This document shows, in pieces, positions 44,211-54,395 of a stretch of DNA of 64,000 nt. Below the pieces are notes generated by a model. That model did no database searches. It was not told the DNA's origin and saw only the letters and a program-made list of their open reading frames with translations. The DNA is from Desulfosarcina alkanivorans (GTDB taxonomy: Bacteria > Desulfobacterota > Desulfobacteria > Desulfobacterales > Desulfosarcinaceae), in the NCBI RefSeq assembly GCF_009688945.1, contig NZ_AP021874.1, forward strand, positions 2,852,001-2,916,000. Direction: 5' to 3'. The first letter of the stretch is position 1. Every line of letters begins with the position of its first letter. The position numbers and the translations under genes are program-made.

Positions 44211-46412
44211 TCAACCTATCTTGAACTGCGCCAGTTTGGCATTCAGATTCTCGGCCAATGCGGAAAGGTTTTCGGCGCTTTCATGAACTTTGGAGCTGTT
44301 GCGGGACACCTCCTGGGATGCCTGCGTGACCTCCATAATGTCCCGGGAGATGGTTCCCGAGAGCTGAGATCCATGAACGGCGCTGTTGTTGACCTCCTGG
44401 ATGCCATGCACCGCGTGATTGACATTGGATGCAATCTCTTCGGTAGTGGCGGTCTGTTCTTCCATGTTCGATGAGATGGTGGTCACGATTTCGCTGATGT
44501 CACTGATGACCTGGACGATCTGTTCTATTTCACCGACCGTATCCCGGGTGGTGGATTGAATGCCGTTGATCTTGCGATTGATCTCCTGGGTGGCGTCGGC
44601 GGTCTGACTGGCCAGCTGCTTGATTTCGTTGGCCACGACGGCAAAGCCCTTGCCGGCGTCTCCGGCCCTGGCAGCCTCTATGGTCGCATTCAGAGCCAGC
44701 AGATTGGTCTGCTCGGAAATCTCAGCGATGGTATCGGTAATATTGCCGACATCCCTGGTCGCCCGCCCCAGTTCACTTACTTTTCGGGTCACATTCCGGG
44801 CCTGTTTTACCGCGTTCCGGGTAATCATGCTTCCTTGTTCGGTGTTGGCGGCAATGCCTTTGATGGTGGCGCTCATCTGTTCCGCGGCGGCGGCCACGGT
44901 TTGCACATTGGCGGCGGCCTGTTCGGAGGCTGTGGCGACGCTGCCCAGGCTGGTGTCCATCGATTCGGTGGCCCGGGCAACCGTATCGGCCTTGTCCGAT
45001 GATTGCCGTGCCCCGGTGGCCAGTTGCTCCGAGATGGTCGACAGTTCCGTGGAGGAAGCGGTTACCGTTTGCGTGCTGTCTGCCACATTGATCAACATTT
45101 TGCGCAGATTGGTCACCATCCCGTTAAGCGCCTGGGCCAGAATGCCGATTTCATCCTTCTGGCGCACCTCGAGGGACTGGGTGAAATCCCCGGCGGCCAT
45201 CGCCTTGGCAAAATCAACGCCCCGGATCAGGGGAGCGGTAATATTTTTGGCCACAAAATACCATATGGCGGCCACCACCGTTAAAGCGGCAGCAATCAGA
45301 GAAAGCTGCAGGATTCCCTTTTTATGATTGATGGCGTCAATTTTATGAATAACGGCCTCGAACTCATCGGCGTATGCTCCGGCGATAATAATCCAGTCCC
45401 AGGGTTTAAAATATATAAAGCGCGACACTTTTTCCCGTTCCCCCTCCTGGTCGCTGTTCTTCCAGCGGTATCTGATTTCACTGCTTTGCCCGGAAGCTAA
45501 CTGATGCGCGGCACCGATCAGGTGCTTGATGGGATAGGAGCCGTCTGCGGACTGATGAGAGAGGATATTCTCTCCGTCCCGTTCGCCATTTTTTGAGATC
45601 ACGTAATTCCCTGCAGAGTCGATGACCGTAATGTACCCGGTCCGGCCGACCCGGGTGTCCATGATCGCTTTTCTGAGGCTGGAAACACTTTCCTGGGGCA
45701 CGCCCACATAGAGCATGCCCACAATGCGCCTGCTGCTGTCGTAGATCGGTTCATAGGCGGTGATGTACCAGCGGTCGACCACGAAAGCCCTGCCTTTGAA
45801 CGTCCGGCCGTCGAGAACCGCGGAGACGACCGGGTTGGCCTGGCCGTCGGGGTTGACTGCAGGAATATACGTCCCCACGGCGCGCTTGCCGTCTTTTTTA
45901 ACCACATTGGTTGCCACCCTGAGCATACTGCCGGAATCATCGAGCTTCTGAAAGATGGTGCATGTCCCGCCGACCAGGGCCTTGACCCTGTCGACGATTG
46001 AGGATGCGACCCTCATATCGTCGGTTTTGCCGATCCAGTTGCCACCGACAAGCAGCTTCGGAAGCGATAGGGTTTGATTTTCTTTGGTGTATTGGTTGGT
46101 GGCCCGCCATTGGGTGCTCTCGCTTGACAACCCGACGGCACCCGGCTGGGTGAAAACGTCACGGGCCACATTCAACGCGGTGTTGACTTCGTTTTGGACC
46201 TGCTCCTGGACGGCATTGCAGGTGGCATAGACCCCGCTAACGATATGCTCGAGGTCGGAGACGGCCATCCGGGTCGTCTCTTCAATAACCATGTTGCCGG
46301 TACGGATGTCCTGAAAAAAGGAAATGGAGAAAGTCAGAATCAGCGGGATAAAACTCAATATAATACCATAAAGCAGCAATCTGACCTTTAACCGCAGTTT
46401 CCGGAAAAGCAT
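44211..46412 (-). CDS. Methyl-accepting chemotaxis protein with Cache-type sensor
   Basis: A 733-residue receptor. Helix 1 (about 8-30), then a large periplasmic region with Cache3/Cache2-like features ([20 protein letters not shown] and [17 protein letters not shown]), helix 2 ([20 protein letters not shown]), HAMP and a signalling domain with the tip [20 protein letters not shown]. Cache sensors bind small organic molecules such as acids. ATG 46412 is preferred over 46418 because AAGGAG is well spaced from it. Confidence 0.92.
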   Translation of the reverse strand: MLFRKLRLKVRLLLYGIILSFIPLILTFSISFFQDIRTGNMVIEETTRMAVSDLEHIVSGVYATCNAVQEQVQNEVNTALNVARDVFTQPGAVGLSSESTQWRATNQYTKENQTLSLPKLLVGGNWIGKTDDMRVASSIVDRVKALVGGTCTIFQKLDDSGSMLRVATNVVKKDGKRAVGTYIPAVNPDGQANPVVSAVLDGRTFKGRAFVVDRWYITAYEPIYDSSRRIVGMLYVGVPQESVSSLRKAIMDTRVGRTGYITVIDSAGNYVISKNGERDGENILSHQSADGSYPIKHLIGAAHQLASGQSSEIRYRWKNSDQEGEREKVSRFIYFKPWDWIIIAGAYADEFEAVIHKIDAINHKKGILQLSLIAAALTVVAAIWYFVAKNITAPLIRGVDFAKAMAAGDFTQSLEVRQKDEIGILAQALNGMVTNLRKMLINVADSTQTVTASSTELSTISEQLATGARQSSDKADTVARATESMDTSLGSVATASEQAAANVQTVAAAAEQMSATIKGIAANTEQGSMITRNAVKQARNVTRKVSELGRATRDVGNITDTIAEISEQTNLLALNATIEAARAGDAGKGFAVVANEIKQLASQTADATQEINRKINGIQSTTRDTVGEIEQIVQVISDISEIVTTISSNMEEQTATTEEIASNVNHAVHGIQEVNNSAVHGSQLSGTISRDIMEVTQASQEVSRNSSKVHESAENLSALAENLNAKLAQFKIG

Positions 46413-46767
46413 CACCATCTCCTTTGTGAAGGGTCCATTTGATTACAAAACGACGAAGGCATCATGCCTGAAGGCGCTTTCATTGTCGCCAGCCTGGTCC
46501 CTGCGTCAAAACGCATCCCCGTGTACATCATCGGCAAAACTAATTTTCCTTCTGACCTTTATCGTCATAAGAAAAAAAAAGTTTAGCCGCGGATGGCCTC
46601 GAATCATTTGCGGGATGTCACTGCCCAAAGAAGGAAGGAGGTAAAGCGCCGTCGGCATGCTATGGGGCAACCCGGGGGAGGAACCGATTCCCCGTGACCG
46701 GTCACGGGGAATCGTCAGGGGATAAATGCTGCGTCTTTAAACATCGGTGAAGGGGAGCCCCCAGGGA
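46413..46767. other. Intergenic region between the chemoreceptor and ferritin-like genes
   Basis: About 355 bases. It holds an A-rich stretch near 46570 and the perfect palindrome at 46685-46714; the 72-codon plus-strand frame at 46426 has no family features and is not called. Confidence 0.5.
46685..46714. repeat. 30-bp perfect palindrome
   Basis: CGATTCCCCGTGACC is followed at once by its exact complement. It lies 54 bases past the stop of the ferritin-like gene. With no run of T on either side it is not a standard terminator; in RNA it would form a loopless-looking stem, and in DNA it could be a dimeric protein site. Confidence 0.8.
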
Positions 46768-47265
46768 TCAGAAGGGCCAGAACCCGCTGTCGTTCCAGAT
46801 GCGTTCCTTTAGCTCGGCATCGATGGCGGCGAGGAATTCCAGATGCTCCTTTTCCCAGTCGGCCAGCCACTGGTAGAGTTTCTGTTCTTCCGGGTCCTGG
46901 GCCTCTTTTCCCCGGTTGGCATAGAGGGCGATGGCCCGTTCTTCCATGAGCATGGCCGCTGAAATGGCCGCGGCTTCGAAATCGGCGGCGGCAATGCGCG
47001 ATTTGACTTCCGGGGTCAATACATTATGCGAGATGGTGCCCGTTTCCGAGGTGTCCGGTGCCTTGAACCGGCCGGTTTCCTTGAACGCCTTGAACTGCTC
47101 GGAAAGAATCTTGACGTGCTGGACTTCTTCGGCGGCCATGGTTTCAAAAAAGTCTTTCACGTCAGCGTTCGTGGATTGCGCTGCCGCCGTCCGGTAAAAG
47201 GCTTTCCCCCGCTTTTCCAGCAGGATCGCATTTTTAAGAATATCCAGCGTAGTGTTTTCCGTCAT
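46768..47265 (-). CDS. Rubrerythrin/ferritin-like diiron protein
   Basis: A 165-residue four-helix-bundle protein with two metal-binding halves: EKRGKAFYR with AAEEVQHVKIL, and EERAIALYANRGKE with DWEKEHLEFL. No rubredoxin domain is attached. It probably detoxifies peroxide or stores iron. AGGAGGAA lies before the ATG. It is divergent from the DtxR-type gene, which may regulate it. Confidence 0.88.
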   Translation of the reverse strand: MTENTTLDILKNAILLEKRGKAFYRTAAAQSTNADVKDFFETMAAEEVQHVKILSEQFKAFKETGRFKAPDTSETGTISHNVLTPEVKSRIAAADFEAAAISAAMLMEERAIALYANRGKEAQDPEEQKLYQWLADWEKEHLEFLAAIDAELKERIWNDSGFWPF

Positions 47266-47483
47266 TGGTTCCTCCTTGTTGATTTAAAAACGTGGCAAGC
47301 CCTCACTTGACGGGCAGGATTATCGAGCCTCCTTGATTTTTTAGGAAAGCCAAAATCATCTTGACACCTTTTCGGAGACCCGTGTAGACTTCGGAAGAGA
47401 TCGACGGCCATGGTTACCGGCCCTTTCGAAAGAACAATGAGGGGTGACACCCCCTTTTCTCCTACAGGAAACTAAGCGATACC

Positions 47484-48251
47484 ATGCCGAAAAGCAAGCG
47501 CCTGAGTGCCAATATGGAAGATTACCTGGAGACCATATACCATATTGTCTCCGAAAAAAAGGCCGCCCGGGCCAAGGACATCGCCGTTCGCATGGCCGTC
47601 AACAGTGCATCGGTGACCGGGGCCCTGCGGTTGCTGGGGGAAAAGGGCCACATCAACTACGCCCCATACGATGTGATCACCCTGACCCCCAGCGGGGAGA
47701 CCCTGGCCCGGGACATCGTGCGTCGCCACGAGATTCTCAAGGATTTTTTCACCAAAGTGCTGGATGTCGACGAGCAGGAGGCGGAAGACACCGCCTGCAA
47801 GATGGAGCATGCCGTCTCTCCGACCATCATCGACCGGCTGGTTCGTTTTGTGGAGTTTGTTCAGATCTGCCCCCGGGGGGGGGAGGAGTGGATCGGCGGG
47901 TTCCGCCAGTTCTGCGAAAAAGACGACGCCCTATCCGGATGCGAAAACGCGATTTCAAAATGCCTGGATGACCTGAAAAAAAGGCAACGGCAGTTCAGCC
48001 GGGCCAAACGCGAAACGATCACTCTGGAAAGCCTCGAAGCCGGCCAGGTCGCCCGTTTGATCCGGGTCAAGGGAAAAGGCACCATCGTGAAACGGCTGAA
48101 GGAACTGGACATCACCCCGGGCAGCATCATCGAACTGGAAAACGAGGACGCCGACGCCGACAGGATCAACATCAAGGTCCGCGGCTATCACCTGTCCCTG
48201 CGCAAAGACGACTTCTCAAAGATCGAACTGGAAGTGATCCCCCAGACGTAA
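47484..48251 (+). CDS. DtxR/MntR-family metal-dependent regulator with FeoA domain
   Basis: A 255-residue protein. An N-terminal winged helix (NMEDYLETIYHIVSEKKAAR and MAVNSASVTGALRLLGEKG) is followed by the metal-binding dimerisation domain (DIVRRHEILKDFFTKVLDVD, ACKMEHAVS) and a C-terminal SH3-like FeoA domain from about 175. It probably represses iron- or manganese-uptake genes when metal is plentiful. It is divergent from the ferritin-like gene across about 220 bases. Confidence 0.9.
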   Translation: MPKSKRLSANMEDYLETIYHIVSEKKAARAKDIAVRMAVNSASVTGALRLLGEKGHINYAPYDVITLTPSGETLARDIVRRHEILKDFFTKVLDVDEQEAEDTACKMEHAVSPTIIDRLVRFVEFVQICPRGGEEWIGGFRQFCEKDDALSGCENAISKCLDDLKKRQRQFSRAKRETITLESLEAGQVARLIRVKGKGTIVKRLKELDITPGSIIELENEDADADRINIKVRGYHLSLRKDDFSKIELEVIPQT

Positions 48252-48283
48252 CACCCACCCTTTGATGGTTCAACCCGCCATTG

Positions 48284-48387
48284 ATAGGCTTCAAGACAAT
48301 GGTTTTGGCAAGGCCAGAGGGAGAAAGCCGTATAGATAATACTGCGACGACCGATAACGCAGCCAAAAGTATTGTCTTAAAGCCTAT
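48284..48387. repeat. Long palindrome E5 between convergent genes
   Basis: ATAGGCTTCAAGACAATGG at 48284 pairs with GTATTGTCTTAAAGCCTAT ending at 48387. The centre has GCCTTG-like and GCGTTA-like features as in the other palindromes. It separates the DtxR-type gene from the convergent nucleosidase gene and touches the latter's stop codon, so it may end both transcripts. Confidence 0.75.
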
Positions 48388-49172
48388 TACCACTCGCTGT
48401 GCAGCTGGCGCTCCACATCCGGCCATCGGGCTTTGAGATTGGAGATGGCATCCAGGGCGATCTCAAGATGGATGTTCATGTGATTCTTGTAGATTTCCTC
48501 GTGCAGTTTCTTGTCCTTGATGCCGCGCCGCTGCAGGGGCATGTCCGACACCAGCATGATCGAACCGATGGGCACTTCGTAACGGTAGGCCACGGAAAAC
48601 AGCGTGGCCAGTTCCATCTCGATGGCCAGAATGCGCTGGCAACGCAGGTAATCCACGAAATCGTTGTCAAACTCCCACAGCCGCCGGTCGGTGGTATACA
48701 CGATGCCGCAGCGGGGAATCATCCGGCGGGCCTTGACGGCCCCGATGCACAGCAGGTTCACGGACATGGCCGGCAGGGCGGGAAATTCCATGGGCAGGTA
48801 ATGGCGGCTGGTTCCCTCACCTCGGATAGCCGCTGTGGGCACCACGAAGTCGCCCACTTCCAGGATGTCGTCAATCCCGCCGCACATGCCCAGCATGACC
48901 ACGGATTTCAGGTTGTCCAGATAGGCCAGGCCGTTGATCACCAGGGCCGCCTGGGGCGACCCGATGCCGAAATCGATCATGGTGCAGTCCAGTTCCGGTG
49001 CATTGACGATCCGGAACATGCCCTCATGGATCTCGCTGCCGGTTCGATCGGCAAAGGCCTTGATGTATTGGCGAAAATTGGTGATCAGCACATGGCCGCA
49101 AAAATCTTCCAGTTTGCAGTTGGTATAGCGCTCCAGTGTCTGCCGGATGTATTCGTGTTCCTTGAGCCCCAT
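48387..49172 (-). CDS. AMP nucleosidase-like phosphorylase-fold protein
   Basis: A 261-residue protein of the nucleoside phosphorylase superfamily, most like the catalytic half of AMP nucleosidase. VVMLGMCGGIDDILEVGDFV, then AAIRGEGTSRHYLP, and LAIEMELATLFSVAYRYEVP mark the ribose- and base-binding regions. It probably splits AMP into adenine and ribose 5-phosphate, or handles a similar nucleoside. ATG 49172 is chosen because GGGAGG precedes it; the frame is open to 49187. Confidence 0.82.
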   Translation of the reverse strand: MGLKEHEYIRQTLERYTNCKLEDFCGHVLITNFRQYIKAFADRTGSEIHEGMFRIVNAPELDCTMIDFGIGSPQAALVINGLAYLDNLKSVVMLGMCGGIDDILEVGDFVVPTAAIRGEGTSRHYLPMEFPALPAMSVNLLCIGAVKARRMIPRCGIVYTTDRRLWEFDNDFVDYLRCQRILAIEMELATLFSVAYRYEVPIGSIMLVSDMPLQRRGIKDKKLHEEIYKNHMNIHLEIALDAISNLKARWPDVERQLHSEW

Positions 49173-49440
49173 CGTGCCTCCCATCATGTTGGAATAAAAG
49201 CAATAAATGAAAGTCTAATAGACCCGTTCCGCAAGCGGTTGTCAAGGTTTTGTAAGGGATTGGCCAGCCATCGACTGTCGGCTGCAACACCGGCAAAGAT
49301 TGACATCCGTTCAATTTCAAGCCTATTGCTTTTCAACCGGGGCCGGTATCGGGTTGCCGCCGTGAAGGTCTTAAACCAAACATGAACCGGACCCGGTCAG
49401 ATGGCCCCGTGAAAAATCGCATTTCTGACGAATTCGTAAA

Positions 49441-50037
49441 ATGAATAACATGCCCCCCACGCACCTGCTGACATTTATCGTCCTTGCAACCGCTGCCTAT
49501 CTGGCCGGATCGGTGAATTTCTCCATTCTGGCATTTCGGTTCACCGGTCGGGAGGACCCGCGTCAGCACGGCAGCGGGAACCCCGGTGCCACCAATGTCT
49601 ACCGGCAGGCAGGGCTCGGCTGGGCCGTGACGGTCCTTCTGCTGGATGTGGGTCGGGCGGTCGGCGTGGGCCTGGCGGCCCGTGCGATGCTTCCTTTCTG
49701 GCAGGTACCCTGGGTGGGACTCGGGCTGATCCTGGGCAACCACTTTCCCCTCTTCCACGGCTTCAAAGGAGGCAAGGGAGTGGCCAACTACCTGGGATTC
49801 ACCCTGGCCCTCGCACCGGCGTGGGCCGGCCTCGGTGCCCTGGCCTGGGGAGCGGCCCACCTGATCTGGCACACACCGTTTCTGTCATCCTTTGCCATGG
49901 TTGCAGTTCTGGCCGCCGGAACAGCCGTCGCCGAGGGTGCCCATTGGTGGGGCGCTGCCGGCGCCGCGGCGACCGCCTTGTTCATCATGGCCTGCCACCA
50001 CCGCAACATCCGCGAGCGATGGGGCGGTCAACGGTAG
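49441..50037 (+). CDS. plsY: Acyl-phosphate glycerol-3-phosphate acyltransferase
   Basis: A 198-residue inner-membrane enzyme that makes lysophosphatidic acid from acyl phosphate. The three family motifs are present: GSVNFSILA, GSGNPGATNVYR and GNHFPLFHGFKGGKGVA. It has about five helices. No typical ribosome binding site precedes ATG 49441; ATG 49450 is an alternative. It is followed 145 bases later by the exporter-methyltransferase gene, giving a possible lipid theme. Confidence 0.9.
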   Translation: MNNMPPTHLLTFIVLATAAYLAGSVNFSILAFRFTGREDPRQHGSGNPGATNVYRQAGLGWAVTVLLLDVGRAVGVGLAARAMLPFWQVPWVGLGLILGNHFPLFHGFKGGKGVANYLGFTLALAPAWAGLGALAWGAAHLIWHTPFLSSFAMVAVLAAGTAVAEGAHWWGAAGAAATALFIMACHHRNIRERWGGQR

Positions 50038-50182
50038 CCGGCAGCGAGCCATGGGAGGGTCCTTGCCCCGTGAGCCCCGCCTTGCCTCCATCAGCGGATG
50101 ACCGGCACGATGTTGCGCCGGAAATCGCCGCCGATGGCAGCCCCCCGTTTTCCAGGGCCCTGTTGCGGCCTGAAAGACGACC

Positions 50183-52954
50183 ATGATGCGACCGAACGTT
50201 TCCATTAACCCGTTTGCACTGGCAGCCGTTACGATCATCGCTGCGACCCTGCTCCTGGTCGCCGTCGGTCGCATGACCATTGTTACCGACATGACAGGGG
50301 CCGCACCCGGAAATGGCCCGGTAGCCGCAGACGGACACCACCGCTCACCCGCCCTTCCCATTGTGGATCCCATCCGCATCGACATCGGCGCCACCGGAGG
50401 GGATGGGGCACGGCTGCTCGCCGCCGCGGAGTGGGTCGAAACGCGGTTGCAGCAAAACGATCTGTTCCCCCGGGCACGGAATCAGCCGATGCCAAAACGC
50501 CTGGCCGACCTGTCGGATCAGGTCATCCCCCATCTGCCGGTGCTGTTCACCGCCGGCGAGCTGCAAGTCCAGGTCGCCCCGCTGCTGACAGACCGGGCGA
50601 TTCGGCAGGCCATGACCCGGTTCCGGACGGACGCCCCCGGGCAGGCGTCGTCAATGGCCATGGACCCGCTGGGACTTCACCGCATGGTCCTGGCCAGACT
50701 GGCCGCCATGAGTCAGGAACCCGGGGCCGCCATCCACCGCGGACGACTTTTCTCCGCGGACCGGCGCCACGTTCTGATCCTGGCCATCCCGATCGGTTCC
50801 GGCACGGATGCGACCGTGGCACGCGCCCTGACCCGGTTCTTCCACGACCTGGACAGGGACCTGGAAAAAAAATTCGGCCGGGAGATCACCCTGACTGCCG
50901 CCGGTACCTTTCGGACCACCCTGGACAACGCGTCCATGGTCAAGGGCGACGTGCAGCGCATCATCCTGTGGAGTGCAACAGGAATCGTCGTGCTGCTGGC
51001 GGCCTGTATTCGTCCCCTGGCTGGGATGCTGTCCCTGATGCCGCCACTGGCCGGGATGATTTCGGCCTTTTTCATTTTCTCATTGACCCACGACAGCATC
51101 TCGATCCTGGTGCTGGGATTCGGGGGCCTGATCGTCTCCATCAGCGTGAACCACGGCATCGCCATCATGGGACTGGCCGACGATGACGCCATAAACGGAG
51201 CAAGGCATGCCGCCCGGGAAATCCGGGCCGTTGGCCTGCCGGCCGTCCTGGCCGCCGTCGGTGCCTTCGGAGCCCTGGCTTTCAGCGGAATTGCCGTTTT
51301 CGAAGAACTGGGACGATTCGCCGCCATGGGCATCGGGTTTTCCTTCCTGTTCGCCCAGACCGTGTTCCCCCTGCTCCTGACAACCGGCCGGCATGGCCCG
51401 ACGCCTGCCGGACGCCGTTTGGCAGGGTTCACGGACCGTCTGACCTCGGCCGGTTGGTCCGGGCTGGCACTGGCCCTGCTGGCTGCGGCCGTGCTGGCCG
51501 TTTTCATCCGGCCGCCTGTTGCCACGGACCGGAAGGCTCCCCAACCCGCCAGCCGGGAAACGAATACGGCCGAAGTCCGGGACAACCGCTTTTCGGATAC
51601 GGTTGTGATGACCGAGGCCGCTGACCTGGCCGCCCTTCAGGCCAAAAACGACCGGCTGCTGGAACTTCTCGAAACCGAAACCCACGCCGGCGGCATTCTA
51701 AAGGCGCTGACGCCCTCCCTCTTTTTCCCCGGCCACCGACGCAGCGCGGAAAATGCCGATGCTTGGAGCCGATTCTGGACCGCAGAACGCGTCCAGCTGC
51801 TCTCCTCGGTGCTCGAGCGGCAAGGCGCAGCCCTGGGATTTGCCGACGGCGAATTCGACCCGTTCCTGAAAATGATAACCACCCCTTCATCCCGCCCTCC
51901 GGCCATCCCGCCCGACCTGCAAGCGCTGCTGGGCATCTCCAGGGATGAAATCGGCGGCCGGTGGGTTCAGACCACCCGCATCACCCCCCGTGAGCACTTT
52001 GACCGTCGTCGGTTCAACGACCGGATGTCCGCCATCTCGACGGTAGCCGACCCGGCACGCCGCTTCCCCGCCATGGGAAAACGGCCCTTCCAAAAAACGG
52101 CCGCCATGCTGCTGATCCTCGGTGCGGGCCTGATCCTCCTGCTGGTCCTCTTTCTGGCCGACGCGGGCCTGTCGTTTACGGCCCTCCTGCCCCCGGCCTT
52201 CGCCGTTGTCTGCACCGCGGGCACCCTGGGCATGACGGGACGCCCCCCGGACATCCCGGCAACAGTGCTGCTGTCGGTCTTCATTGCAGGCCCGGGCGCG
52301 GGCTACGGCCTGTTCCTGATCCGGGGCTGCCAACGCTACCAGCGCTTCGACCACCCCCATTTTTCGGCAGTCCGAACGGCCATGATAATGGGTGCCGCCG
52401 CCACCCTGGTGGTCGTTTGGGTTCTTCCGGCCGCAGACCACCACCTGTTCGAAAAAGCCGGGTGGATCGCCTGCTGCACCATCGGCTACAGCCTGGCCGG
52501 TGCACTGCTGATTCTGCCGCCCCTGCTGAAGCGTCGGTTCGAAGCCACGCCCACGGACACCGGCGGCATCCGACGGCGCTATCGTAATATGGCACCCTGC
52601 CCGAGACTCATGGCCGGCTCCGGGCGGCGTCTGGGCCCGCTGATCGGGGAACTGTCGGCACGGCTGCCGGCCGAAACGGACGCGGCAAACATCCTGGATG
52701 TGGGCTGCGGATATGGGGCCCCGGCCTGCTGGATGGCCGACCGCTATCCCTATGCGATTATCCACGGCATCGACCCGGACCCGGAGCGGGTAAGGGCAGC
52801 GGCCCTGGCATTGGGCCCCCGGGGACGCATCATCAGGGGATCGGCGCCCGATCTGCCGCCCATGGATGTACTGGTGAACCTGGCGACGATGCTTGACGTG
52901 AGCCACCACCTGCAGGACTGGGAACTGGAAAAAAACCCTGGAACGCATCCATGA
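50183..52954 (+). CDS. MMPL/RND-type exporter fused to a methyltransferase, frame broken near the end
   Basis: A 923-residue product. Two sets of helices (about 15-37, 255-410 and 640-780) with periplasmic loops between them match COG4258-like predicted exporters of the MMPL superfamily (GFGGLIVSISVNHGIAIMGL). From about residue 840 a class I methyltransferase begins (AANILDVGCGYGAPACWMAD, then YAIIHGIDPDPERVRAAAL). The frame ends early at 52954 after a run of seven A. One A fewer restores the rest of the methyltransferase up to 53189. Related exporters move lipids or aryl polyenes; the combination suggests export and methylation of a lipid-like product. Confidence 0.75.
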   Translation: MMRPNVSINPFALAAVTIIAATLLLVAVGRMTIVTDMTGAAPGNGPVAADGHHRSPALPIVDPIRIDIGATGGDGARLLAAAEWVETRLQQNDLFPRARNQPMPKRLADLSDQVIPHLPVLFTAGELQVQVAPLLTDRAIRQAMTRFRTDAPGQASSMAMDPLGLHRMVLARLAAMSQEPGAAIHRGRLFSADRRHVLILAIPIGSGTDATVARALTRFFHDLDRDLEKKFGREITLTAAGTFRTTLDNASMVKGDVQRIILWSATGIVVLLAACIRPLAGMLSLMPPLAGMISAFFIFSLTHDSISILVLGFGGLIVSISVNHGIAIMGLADDDAINGARHAAREIRAVGLPAVLAAVGAFGALAFSGIAVFEELGRFAAMGIGFSFLFAQTVFPLLLTTGRHGPTPAGRRLAGFTDRLTSAGWSGLALALLAAAVLAVFIRPPVATDRKAPQPASRETNTAEVRDNRFSDTVVMTEAADLAALQAKNDRLLELLETETHAGGILKALTPSLFFPGHRRSAENADAWSRFWTAERVQLLSSVLERQGAALGFADGEFDPFLKMITTPSSRPPAIPPDLQALLGISRDEIGGRWVQTTRITPREHFDRRRFNDRMSAISTVADPARRFPAMGKRPFQKTAAMLLILGAGLILLLVLFLADAGLSFTALLPPAFAVVCTAGTLGMTGRPPDIPATVLLSVFIAGPGAGYGLFLIRGCQRYQRFDHPHFSAVRTAMIMGAAATLVVVWVLPAADHHLFEKAGWIACCTIGYSLAGALLILPPLLKRRFEATPTDTGGIRRRYRNMAPCPRLMAGSGRRLGPLIGELSARLPAETDAANILDVGCGYGAPACWMADRYPYAIIHGIDPDPERVRAAALALGPRGRIIRGSAPDLPPMDVLVNLATMLDVSHHLQDWELEKNPGTHP

Positions 52955-53189
52955 ACGCCTGCTTCCGGGCGGCCGCCTGATCATGCGCTCCCCGCCGCCA
53001 CCGTCGGCCGCCCGCCACTGGACAGGCCGCCTGGTGCGTTTCAAAAACAGGATCACGGGCCCCGACGCCTGTTACCGGGACCGAGAGGCCCTGAACCGCA
53101 TCCTGGACAAATGCGGCTTCGAGATCCTGGCCGCCCAGACCGCCGGCAGGCGCACCGCGGCCTTCTGGCACGTGGCCCGGCCCAGATAA
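52932..53189 (+). pseudogene. Detached C-terminal end of the exporter-methyltransferase fusion
   Basis: Starting at the A7 tract near 52929-52937, the next frame reads TLERIHERLLPGGRLIMRSP and goes on through AFWHVARPR to a stop at 53189. LLPGGRLIMRSP is the post-motif-IV segment of methyltransferases, so this belongs to the gene before it. A sequencing error, a mutation or slippage of RNA polymerase at the A run could account for it. Confidence 0.75.
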
Positions 53190-53304
53190 ATCCCCGGGGG
53201 ATCCAGCTTCCGGTGTCCGGTCAGGGGTCCTGACGGCGGGGAGAGAAAAGGCCATCATTTCCGGCATCACCCCGGACGATACCCCACGACGGGGCCCGCC
53301 CGCC

Positions 53305-54198
53305 TCAACGCCCTTTTCTGACCGTCAGGACCACATTGGCCCCGAAAATCAGCAGGGCGCCCATCCATCCGGCCCCCCCCAGTGACGGATCCCCAGCCAG
53401 CCAGGGTCCCAGCAGGGCGGCCAGCAAGATCCGGGTTGAGGAAATGACGCCGCCCTCCACAGCGGTCACGTAGCGGAAGCCGATGGTGATGAGAAACTGG
53501 CCGGCGATGCCGGCCCCGCCGCAAAGGGCCAGGTAGCTGAACTCACGGACGTCGGGCCAGAAGAAGTGATGGTGAAAAAAAAGAAACATCAGCACCGACC
53601 CCAGGCCGAACATGTAAAACAATACGGTATTGGCATCGTGGTGCTGCCGGCTGAGGTTCAGGTAGACGATGGCAAAGGCCGCACTGATCCCGGAGGCCAG
53701 CCCCCAGAGGCTGGTGAGGGTCAGCCCCAGGCGTCCCGGCTGCAGGATCAGCCAGACACCGGCAACCGCCAGCACCACCATGGCCACGGCCACCGGGTCC
53801 CGCTGGTGACGAAGAAGGACCCATGACAGGATGACCACGAAGATGGGGTAGGTCATGTTCAGAATATTGGCCTCGGCCACCGAGGTGTAGCGCACCGCCT
53901 GATAGAAGCAGTAGACGGCGATGCAGTTGCCGACGGTGCGGCCGATCAGCAGGTGGTAGCGCTTGGGGGCGGGCCCCTGCCGCTGGAAGCCCATGATGAC
54001 GCAGACCACCAGGAAACCCAGAAAAAAGCGGAAAAAGGCAAAATAGGCCGAATCGATGGCCACCACCTCCCGTGACCATCGGATCACCACCGTTGAAAAA
54101 TAGAAGCAGAACGCCGATGCAAAAACAGCCAGACACCCGAGGATACCCATCATTGCCGGGGCATGGACCGTGGTGGCGGGAGGGGGTGTTTGGGGCAT
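53305..54198 (-). CDS. EamA/DMT-family permease
   Basis: A 297-residue membrane protein with ten predicted helices in two five-helix repeats (FFRFFLGFLVVCVIMGFQRQ; NILNMTYPIFVVILSWVLLR; FSYLALCGGAGIAGQFLITI). It is a drug/metabolite transporter of unknown substrate. ATG 54198 is chosen; the longer frame to 54321 is unlike the family. It is convergent with the exporter-methyltransferase gene and divergent from the RACo fusion gene. Confidence 0.85.
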   Translation of the reverse strand: MPQTPPPATTVHAPAMMGILGCLAVFASAFCFYFSTVVIRWSREVVAIDSAYFAFFRFFLGFLVVCVIMGFQRQGPAPKRYHLLIGRTVGNCIAVYCFYQAVRYTSVAEANILNMTYPIFVVILSWVLLRHQRDPVAVAMVVLAVAGVWLILQPGRLGLTLTSLWGLASGISAAFAIVYLNLSRQHHDANTVLFYMFGLGSVLMFLFFHHHFFWPDVREFSYLALCGGAGIAGQFLITIGFRYVTAVEGGVISSTRILLAALLGPWLAGDPSLGGAGWMGALLIFGANVVLTVRKGR

Positions 54199-54395
54199 GA
54201 AGAGGCTTTCAGTTTTGATCCTGGTGATGATGCAGCCCGGCCGGAACCGATAGGTATTCAAATTATCCGGTCCTGTCAAGTCATTGCTCGGCGGTGGAAG
54301 ACCTTGACCCCGCCCGCGCATTGTATTAACTGGTGCCCAGCCAATACCCGCAGCGGCTCAGGCCGCCGTTAACGATTCAAGGATTCAACCCACCG

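Noticed and set aside
52929-52940. A AAA AAC heptamer as a programmed -1 frameshift site in the exporter-methyltransferase gene.
   Set aside because: The downstream methyltransferase segment is in the +1 (or -2) frame, so -1 slippage would not join it.
51887-53056. 389-codon minus-strand open frame over the exporter-methyltransferase gene.
   Set aside because: It is an Arg/Gly/Gln-rich shadow in GC-rich sequence without motifs.
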